NCBI GenBank assembly: GCA_012511005.1
Contig: JAAZGX010000211.1
Location: 1 to 17,127, forward strand
Length of the DNA: 17,127 nucleotides
Source of the DNA: Clostridiales bacterium
Lineage (GTDB): Bacteria; Bacillota; Clostridia; Oscillospirales; Acutalibacteraceae
Direction of reading: 5' to 3'
How positions within the stretch are numbered: position 1 is the stretch's first letter; the number at the start of each line of letters is the position of its first letter. Positions 6,462 to 11,907 of this stretch are shown one piece after another. A program made the translations under genes and the position numbers. The notes below the pieces were generated by a model. The model worked only from the letters and a program-made list of their open reading frames with translations, had not been told where the DNA came from and did not search any database.

Positions 6462-7748
6462 ATGAGGGCGACACATATAATTGAACTAAAAAAACGAGGT
6501 ATTGAACTGACAGAACAACAGATAAGTTTTATTGTAAACGGTTATGTTAAAGGTGAAGTGCCGGACTATCAAATGTCAGCTTTTTTAATGGCTGTTTGCC
6601 TTAAAGGTATGAGCAGCGCGGAAACGGCTTTCCTTACAAATGCTATGCTTTTGTCCGGTGATACAGTTGATTTATCAAGCTTTGGCGCACTTTCCGCCGA
6701 TAAGCACTCAACGGGCGGAGTGGGAGATAAAACTACCTTGATTGTAGCTCCAATAGTATCATCACTTGGCTGTATTGTGGCTAAAATGTCGGGCAGAGGA
6801 TTAGGGCACACAGGCGGGACTATTGACAAACTTGAATCTATTGACGGGTTTTGCACAGACTTATCACATGAAGAATTTCTTTCACAAATTAAAAGAATAG
6901 GTATTGCCGTTATAGGGCAGACAGGAAACCTCGTCCCTGCCGATAAAATGATATATGCTTTAAGGGACGCTACTGCCACAGTAGACAGCATTTCGCTAAT
7001 AGCGTCAAGCATTATGAGTAAGAAGCTCGCAGGCGGCGCTAAAAACATAGTTCTTGATGTGAAATACGGCGCCGGTGCGTTTATGAAAACAAAAACACAG
7101 GCAGAGAAATTAGCAAAGGAAATGATAAGCATAGGCGAAGCGTTTAATAGAAATGTGTCTACGCTTATAACGAATGCTGACGCTCCTTTAGGCTATGCTG
7201 TGGGGAATTCCCTTGAAGTTATAGAGGCTGTACAGGTGCTAAAAGGGGAAATGCGCGGTGAAATAAGAGATTTATGCGTAGACTTAGCGTCTAATATGCT
7301 AATGCTTTCTTTGGGGTGGGATGAGGAATATGCCGTACAAAGGGCAAATGAGGAAATTGACAGCGGCAGAGCGTTTTCACAGATGAAAAAATGGGTGGCA
7401 GCGCAAGGAGGCAATGAAGAAATGCTTGAAAACACTGATTTATTTATTAAAGCGCCTTATATTTATGAGGTAAAAAGTGAGAAAGAGGGATATATAGAGC
7501 AGATAAATGCGGAAAAAATAGGCTTGGCGTCGTGTATGCTTGGCGCAGGAAGAACGAAAAAGGAAGATAATATTGATATGTTTGCGGGGATACTTTTTAA
7601 AATTAAGGTTAGTGATTATGTGAAAGAAGGCTGCACTCTCGCAACACTTCACACCTCTAACAAGGCTTTAATTAAGCATGCAGAAAAGCTTTTTTATGAG
7701 GCTCTGTCATTTTCGCCCTCTCCTGCCGAAAGTTCCAAAAACGCTTGA
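6462..7748 (+). CDS. pdp: Pyrimidine-nucleoside phosphorylase (thymidine phosphorylase family)
   Basis: A 428-residue cytoplasmic enzyme of nucleoside salvage that splits uridine, thymidine or deoxyuridine with phosphate into the base and (deoxy)ribose 1-phosphate. Diagnostic motifs are the phosphate-binding KHSTGGVGDK and the family signature KMSGRGLGHTGGTIDKLES. Short-chain polar KYGAGAFMK and a C-terminal barrel-sandwich region (EGYIEQINAEKIG, then LGAGRTKKED) are also present. The length fits Firmicute Pdp (about 433). The start is the ATG at 6462 with GGAGG 7 bases before it. The ATG at 6405 overlaps the promoter -10 box, so it cannot be the start of this transcript. No terminator follows; the stop codon lies within the next promoter. 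A DeoA-type thymidine phosphorylase is the alternative specificity. Confidence 0.93.
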   Translation: MRATHIIELKKRGIELTEQQISFIVNGYVKGEVPDYQMSAFLMAVCLKGMSSAETAFLTNAMLLSGDTVDLSSFGALSADKHSTGGVGDKTTLIVAPIVSSLGCIVAKMSGRGLGHTGGTIDKLESIDGFCTDLSHEEFLSQIKRIGIAVIGQTGNLVPADKMIYALRDATATVDSISLIASSIMSKKLAGGAKNIVLDVKYGAGAFMKTKTQAEKLAKEMISIGEAFNRNVSTLITNADAPLGYAVGNSLEVIEAVQVLKGEMRGEIRDLCVDLASNMLMLSLGWDEEYAVQRANEEIDSGRAFSQMKKWVAAQGGNEEMLENTDLFIKAPYIYEVKSEKEGYIEQINAEKIGLASCMLGAGRTKKEDNIDMFAGILFKIKVSDYVKEGCTLATLHTSNKALIKHAEKLFYEALSFSPSPAESSKNA

Positions 7749-7773
7749 CAGTCATCCCGCCTATATGTATAAT
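7745..7773 (+). promoter_or_regulatory. Promoter of tRNA-Thr, overlapping the pdp stop codon
   Basis: TTGACA (7745-7750), a 17-base spacer and TATAAT (7768-7773): a full 12 of 12 consensus promoter. The TGA stop of pdp (7746-7748) lies inside the -35 box. The expected start is near 7780, ten bases before the mature tRNA 5' end. Confidence 0.9.
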
Positions 7774-7789
7774 TACAAGGTGCGTGAAT

Positions 7790-7865
7790 GCTGATGTAGC
7801 TCAGTAGGTAGAGCACATCCTTGGTAAGGATGAGGTCCCGGGTTCGAATCCCGACATCAGCTCCA
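7790..7865 (+). tRNA. tRNA-Thr (anticodon GGT), CCA encoded
   Basis: Full cloverleaf of 76 bases. The acceptor stem GCTGATG/CATCAGC pairs over 7 bp. The D stem is GCTC/GAGC, the anticodon stem CATCC/GGATG carries loop TTGGTAA with anticodon GGT at 7823-7825, and the variable loop is AGGTC. The T loop is TTCGAAT, and the CCA end (7863-7865) is encoded. The discriminator is T, which threonyl-tRNA synthetases of many bacteria accept. The outermost T-stem pair (7838-7854) is a C-A mismatch; the other four pairs are Watson-Crick. It reads threonine codons ACC and ACT. Confidence 0.95.
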
Positions 7866-7870
7866 AACGA

Positions 7871-7913
7871 AGCGTCTTTTTGCTCTTGCAGCAGGAAAGG
7901 CGCTGTTTTTATT
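7871..7913 (+). terminator. Rho-independent terminator of tRNA-Thr
   Basis: AGCGTCTTT (7871-7879) pairs with AAAGGCGCT (7896-7904) with one wobble, with a possible inner TGCT/AGCA helix, and G plus TTTTTATT follows. It ends the tRNA transcript and any read-through from pdp, so parA should need its own promoter. Confidence 0.8.
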
Positions 7914-7979
7914 GCTTAATTTCATAATTCTTATCTTTTAGGTATTTAATTTTTTTAATTAGTATGTTATACTTAACTG

Positions 7980-7985
7980 TATAAT
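7980..7985 (+). promoter_or_regulatory. Possible -10 box for the parA-parB-serS-rlmB operon
   Basis: A TATAAT lies 69 bases before parA, in the AT-rich stretch after the tRNA terminator. No good -35 hexamer stands 16-18 bases upstream. It is proposed mainly because the terminator at 7871-7913 implies a new start between it and parA. Confidence 0.35.
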
Positions 7986-8053
7986 AATAGGAAAGTCTTG
8001 CATTTTTTAATATAAGGTGTGTTTTCGGCTTTTGTGAAAGGGTTAAACCATTT

Positions 8054-8863
8054 ATGGCAAAAATCATATCCATTGTAAATCAAAAGGGTGGGGTAGGTAA
8101 AACTACAACGGCTGTAAATTTATCTGCCGCCGTCGGCGCGCTTGGCAACCGCGTATTGCTTGCGGATGTTGACCCGCAAGGCAATTCGACGAGCGGTTAC
8201 GGCATATCAAAAAGGGATATACAGCTCACTTCTTACGATATGCTTATTAATTCGACGCCTGCAAATAGCGTTGTTATAAAGACGGATTTTCTTAATGTTG
8301 ATATTATCCCGTCTAACATAAACCTTGCCGGAGCAGAGCTTGATATGGCGGATATGAAAAACAGGGAGTCGCTATTAAAAAATGCTATTGCAGAAATATC
8401 AGAAAATTATGATTATGTGTTTTTTGATTGTCCGCCGTCTTTAGGGCTTATTACGCTTAACGCTCTTACGGCATCAGGCAGCTTTATAGTGCCAATTCAA
8501 TGCGAGTTTTACGCGCTTGAGGGGCTTTCGCAGCTTATGGCGACCGTGCGGAAAATCAAGCGGCTTTATAACCCGCTTATAGATTTAGAGGGCGTTCTTC
8601 TTACGATGTATGACGGCAGGTTAAACCTTACACAGCAAGTTGTAACGGAAGTGAAAAAGTTTTTTCCGAACAAGATTTATTCGGTTGCAATCCCTCGAAA
8701 TGTCAGGCTTTCAGAAGCGCCAAGCTTTGGGCAGCCCGTTATTTATTATGACAGAGGCTCAAAAGGCGCCGCGGCATATATAGAGCTTGCAAAAGAGATT
8801 ACAAAAAAGGATAATGACGCGGTCTTTGCAAATCGAAAGGAACGGGATACATATGGCGGCTAA
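8054..8863 (+). CDS. parA: Chromosome-partitioning ATPase ParA/Soj
   Basis: A 269-residue ParA/MinD-superfamily ATPase that dimerises on nucleoid DNA with ATP and is released by ParB, positioning newly replicated origins; in spore formers Soj also affects DnaA. The deviant Walker A motif is K11-G-G-V-G-K-T-T, switch I contains D40-P-Q-G-N, and Walker B is F-F-D125-C-P-P-S. The short form without an N-terminal DNA-binding domain is typical of chromosomal Soj, not plasmid ParA of the P1 type. ATG start with a weak GAAAGGG upstream. parB overlaps its last 11 bases. The context with serS next to it matches the origin-proximal arrangement seen in Clostridia. Confidence 0.95.
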   Translation: MAKIISIVNQKGGVGKTTTAVNLSAAVGALGNRVLLADVDPQGNSTSGYGISKRDIQLTSYDMLINSTPANSVVIKTDFLNVDIIPSNINLAGAELDMADMKNRESLLKNAIAEISENYDYVFFDCPPSLGLITLNALTASGSFIVPIQCEFYALEGLSQLMATVRKIKRLYNPLIDLEGVLLTMYDGRLNLTQQVVTEVKKFFPNKIYSVAIPRNVRLSEAPSFGQPVIYYDRGSKGAAAYIELAKEITKKDNDAVFANRKERDTYGG

Positions 8864-9719
8864 GAAAAGGGGCGGACTTGGTAAGGGTTACGACAGCATT
8901 TTTTTAGATAATGCCGTAGAGCAGCTCACAGGCGGTGCAGGCGCTGTAAATATTGGCATTAACGAGATTGAGCCTAATAGAGCGCAACCGCGTAAAAGCT
9001 TTGACGATAACGCTTTATTTGAATTAAGCGAAAGTATAAAACAACATGGGATAATTCAACCGCTTTTAGTAAGACCTATTCCCAACGGCGGTTACCAGAT
9101 AGTGGCGGGAGAGCGGCGTTGGCGCGCCGCAAGGCTTGCAAAGCTTTCGGAAGTTCCTGTTATCATACGCGAATTGGACGATGAAAAATCGGCACAATAT
9201 GCACTTGTAGAAAATTTGCAAAGAGAGGATTTAAATCCTGTTGAGGAAGCAAGAGGGTATAAAAGCCTTACAGAGGAATATTCATATACACAAGAAGAGG
9301 CGGCAAAACTAATAGGAAAGTCACGCTCTGCCGTTGCAAATTCTATGAGGCTTTTATCACTACCCGACGAAGCTTTAGGAATGCTTGAAAGCGGCAAGCT
9401 TACAACAGGGCACGCAAAAGCACTTCTTTCAATAACAGACGAAAAACGGCTTATTGAAACAGCGCGGTTTATAATAGCAAACAGCGTATCGGTAAGAGAA
9501 ACAGAAAGGCTCGTAAGAGATATTGAAAAGTCACCTGCCGCTATTAGAGCAAGAAAAAGAAACCCTTATTATGACGAAGTGGAGCTTGCGCTGTCAGAAA
9601 CTTTAGGCAGAAGTGTAAAGCTCACGAAATCGGCGAAAAAGGGAACGCTTCAAATAGAGTTTTTTGATGATGATGACTTAAATCGCTTAATAAAAATTTT
9701 TGAAAATGATAATAACTAA
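8853..9719 (+). CDS. parB: Chromosome-partitioning protein ParB/Spo0J
   Basis: A 288-residue parS-binding CTPase clamp. Residues 9-12 (L-G-K-G) in the basic N terminus are the segment that stimulates ParA. The CTP-binding domain has the G-E-R-R-W-R patch at 86-91 and E-N-L-Q-R-E at 120-125. The helix-turn-helix is around 146-165 (TQEEAAKLIGKSRSAVANSM), and the C-terminal dimerisation domain is about 240-288. The start is the ATG at 8853, preceded by AAAGGA and overlapping parA by 11 bases; upstream in-frame codons lie inside parA and would add a spurious 22 residues. I saw no 16-base parS palindrome (TGTTTCACGTGAAACA-like) in the window. Confidence 0.95.
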   Translation: MAAKKRGGLGKGYDSIFLDNAVEQLTGGAGAVNIGINEIEPNRAQPRKSFDDNALFELSESIKQHGIIQPLLVRPIPNGGYQIVAGERRWRAARLAKLSEVPVIIRELDDEKSAQYALVENLQREDLNPVEEARGYKSLTEEYSYTQEEAAKLIGKSRSAVANSMRLLSLPDEALGMLESGKLTTGHAKALLSITDEKRLIETARFIIANSVSVRETERLVRDIEKSPAAIRARKRNPYYDEVELALSETLGRSVKLTKSAKKGTLQIEFFDDDDLNRLIKIFENDNN

Positions 9720-9735
9720 AAACAGGAGAATATAA

Positions 9736-11019
9736 ATGATTGACATAAAATTTCTAAGAGAAAACCCCGAAATTGTAAAACAAAATATGCGTAATAAGTT
9801 TCAAGAAAATAAGCTTCACCTTGTTGACGATGTGATAGCTCTTGATAAAGAAAGCAGAGCCGCAAAAGGTGAGGCGGACGACCTTAGAAGCGAGCGGAAT
9901 AAAATATCTAAGCAAATAGGCGGACTTATGGCGCAAGGGAAAAAAGACGAAGCAAAGAAAGTAAAAGAAACGGCTGCACAGTATTCAAACCGCCTTATAG
10001 AGCTTGAAGCTAAAGAAATGGAGCTATCCCAAAAGGTTTTAGATATAATGATGCAAATTCCGAATATTATTGACACTACTGTGCCACTCGGTAAAGATGA
10101 CAGTGAAAATGTTGAGGTTGAGCGCTTTTTAGAGCCTTTTGTTCCGGACTTTGAGATACCGTATCATACAGATATTATGGAGTCGCTTTCAGGAATTGAC
10201 CTTGAATCGGCAAGGAGAGTAGCGGGCAACGGATTTTATTATCTTTTAGGCGATATTGCAAGGGTGCATTCCGCCGTTATTTCATATGCAAGAGATTTTA
10301 TGATAGGCAGAGGTTTTACCTACTGCATACCGCCTTATATGATAAGGAGTAATGTTGTTACAGGCGTTATGAGTTTCGCTGAAATGGACGCTATGATGTA
10401 CAAGATTGAGGGTGAGGACCTTTATCTTATCGGCACGAGTGAACATTCTATGATAGGAAAGTTCATTGACCAAATCCTCCCCGAGGAGAGCTTGCCATAT
10501 ACCCTTACGAGTTATTCGCCTTGTTTTCGCAAGGAAAAGGGAGCGCACGGAATTGAGGAAAGAGGCGTTTACCGAATTCACCAATTTGAAAAGCAGGAAA
10601 TGATAGTAGTTTGCAATCCGGATGACAGTAAAATGTGGTTCGATAAGCTTTGGCAGAATACCGTTGACTTCTTCTTGACGCTTGACATTCCCGTGAGAAC
10701 GCTTGAGTGCTGCTCAGGTGACCTTGCAGACCTTAAAGTAAAGTCTGTTGATGTTGAGGCATGGTCGCCGAGGCAGCAAAAGTATTTTGAAGTTGGAAGC
10801 TGCTCTAATTTAGGAGACGCTCAAGCAAGGCGCCTTAAAATCCGTGTAGACGGTAAAGAGGGAAGATATTTTGCCCACACGCTAAATAACACAGTTGTAG
10901 CGCCGCCAAGAATGTTAATAGCATTTTTAGAAAACAATCTAAATGAAGACGGCAGCGTAAATATACCGGAAGCCCTAAGACCTTATATGGGCGGGCTTAC
11001 TAAAATAGAAAAGAAGTAG
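9736..11019 (+). CDS. serS: Seryl-tRNA synthetase
   Basis: Class II aminoacyl-tRNA synthetase of 427 residues that charges tRNA-Ser (and tRNA-Sec) with serine in the cytoplasm. Residues about 30-105 form the long tRNA-binding coiled-coil arm. The catalytic core shows T234-S-E-H, motif 2 (F264-R-K-E-K-G and then HQFEK), and motif 3 with R392. The core wording (CFRKEKGAHG, SCSN, QARRLKIR, HTLNNT) differs from E. coli or Bacillus SerRS (CFRSEAGSAG, ALPR). It resembles archaeal-like SerRS as found in many gut Clostridia. ATG start with AGGAG upstream. It follows parB by 16 bases and is followed by rlmB after 3 bases. No T-box leader is present. Confidence 0.95.
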   Translation: MIDIKFLRENPEIVKQNMRNKFQENKLHLVDDVIALDKESRAAKGEADDLRSERNKISKQIGGLMAQGKKDEAKKVKETAAQYSNRLIELEAKEMELSQKVLDIMMQIPNIIDTTVPLGKDDSENVEVERFLEPFVPDFEIPYHTDIMESLSGIDLESARRVAGNGFYYLLGDIARVHSAVISYARDFMIGRGFTYCIPPYMIRSNVVTGVMSFAEMDAMMYKIEGEDLYLIGTSEHSMIGKFIDQILPEESLPYTLTSYSPCFRKEKGAHGIEERGVYRIHQFEKQEMIVVCNPDDSKMWFDKLWQNTVDFFLTLDIPVRTLECCSGDLADLKVKSVDVEAWSPRQQKYFEVGSCSNLGDAQARRLKIRVDGKEGRYFAHTLNNTVVAPPRMLIAFLENNLNEDGSVNIPEALRPYMGGLTKIEKK

Positions 11020-11022
11020 TTT

Positions 11023-11784
11023 ATGAGCAATAAAAGGGAAGATAATGACAGAGATATCATATTCGGCAGAAACGCGGTAGCAGAGGCAATAAAAAGCGGC
11101 AGAGCTATTGACACGCTTTTAGTTGCAAGGGGAGCGTATTCCGGCAGTGTGCCGCACATAATAGCGAAAGCCAAAGAAAGCGGCATAGTCGTTAAAGATG
11201 TGGACTCTAAAAAGCTTGATTTTATCTGTGCAAACGGCGTTCATCAGGGAATAGCGGCTTTCGCAGCTATAAAACAATACAGCTCTGTTGAGGATATTCT
11301 TTTAGCGGCAGAGCAAAAGAATGAACCGCCGTTTATTGTGATTTGCGACAAAATTGAAGACCCGCACAACCTTGGCGCCATAATAAGAACGGCATATGCC
11401 GCGGGCGCGCATGGTATAATCGTTCCGGAAAGGCATTCGGCGCCGCTTTCTTTCGTCGTTGGCAAAGCGTCTGCAGGCTCCGTTGAATATATGCCCGTAG
11501 CAAGAGTTAAAAATATAACGGTAACGCTCAAATCGTTAAAGGAAAAAGGGCTTTTTGCATACTGTGCGGATATGGACGGCGAATTATATACGGAAACGGA
11601 TTTCAAGGGTGCAATTGTTCTTGTTATCGGCTCGGAGGGACAGGGCGTCAGCAGGCTCGTTAAGGAGAATTGCGATTTTATTGTAAGAATTCCAATGTCG
11701 GGGCATATAAATTCACTAAACGCGTCTGTCGCGGCTGGAATTTTAATTTATGAAGCTGTAAGGCAAAGAAATACCGAGATATAA
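11023..11784 (+). CDS. rlmB: 23S rRNA (guanosine-2'-O)-methyltransferase RlmB-like, TrmH family
   Basis: SPOUT-fold, SAM-dependent 2'-O-methyltransferase of 253 residues; RlmB methylates G2251 in the 23S peptidyl-transferase region. The N-terminal L30e-like substrate-binding domain spans about 11-85, then the trefoil-knot domain. The three family motifs are D113-P-H-N-L-G-A-I-I-R-T-A, I202-G-S-E-G-Q-G, and I223-P-M through S-L-N-A-S-V-A. It starts 3 bases after the serS stop with only a weak AGAAG ribosome site, so coupling with serS is likely. Exact target could differ (other TrmH members modify tRNA), but the L30e domain favours RlmB. Confidence 0.9.
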   Translation: MSNKREDNDRDIIFGRNAVAEAIKSGRAIDTLLVARGAYSGSVPHIIAKAKESGIVVKDVDSKKLDFICANGVHQGIAAFAAIKQYSSVEDILLAAEQKNEPPFIVICDKIEDPHNLGAIIRTAYAAGAHGIIVPERHSAPLSFVVGKASAGSVEYMPVARVKNITVTLKSLKEKGLFAYCADMDGELYTETDFKGAIVLVIGSEGQGVSRLVKENCDFIVRIPMSGHINSLNASVAAGILIYEAVRQRNTEI

Positions 11785-11791
11785 ATGGAAA

Positions 11792-11831
11792 ATTGAAAAT
11801 TAAGGTATTACCTTATTGCTATATTTTCAAT
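11792..11831 (+). repeat. AT-rich inverted repeat downstream of rlmB
   Basis: ATTGAAAAT (11792-11800) and ATTTTCAAT (11823-11831) are perfect inverted arms around an inner palindrome TAAGGTA-T-TACCTTA (11801-11815). There is no following T tract, so a classic terminator is unlikely. It may be the remains of a small palindromic intergenic element, or an mRNA-end hairpin. Confidence 0.5.
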
Positions 11832-11907
11832 TAGATATGAGGGTTTCATTATCATTTTATTTTGGGCGGGAGTTTTGCCTGCTTAAAAAGAAAGGGTGTA
11901 CGGCTGC

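Noticed and set aside
6569..7132. 187-codon open frame antisense to pdp
   Set aside because: Composition is a mirror of the pdp coding frame, there is no ribosome site or homology, and pdp is unambiguous.
8787..8852. Longer ParB start inside parA
   Set aside because: The extra 22 residues do not resemble ParB; the MAAKKRGGLGKG start is typical and has AAAGGA upstream.
11865..11890. Possible hairpin GGGCGGGAGTTTTGCCTGC as terminator of rlmB
   Set aside because: The arms do not pair properly and no T run follows.
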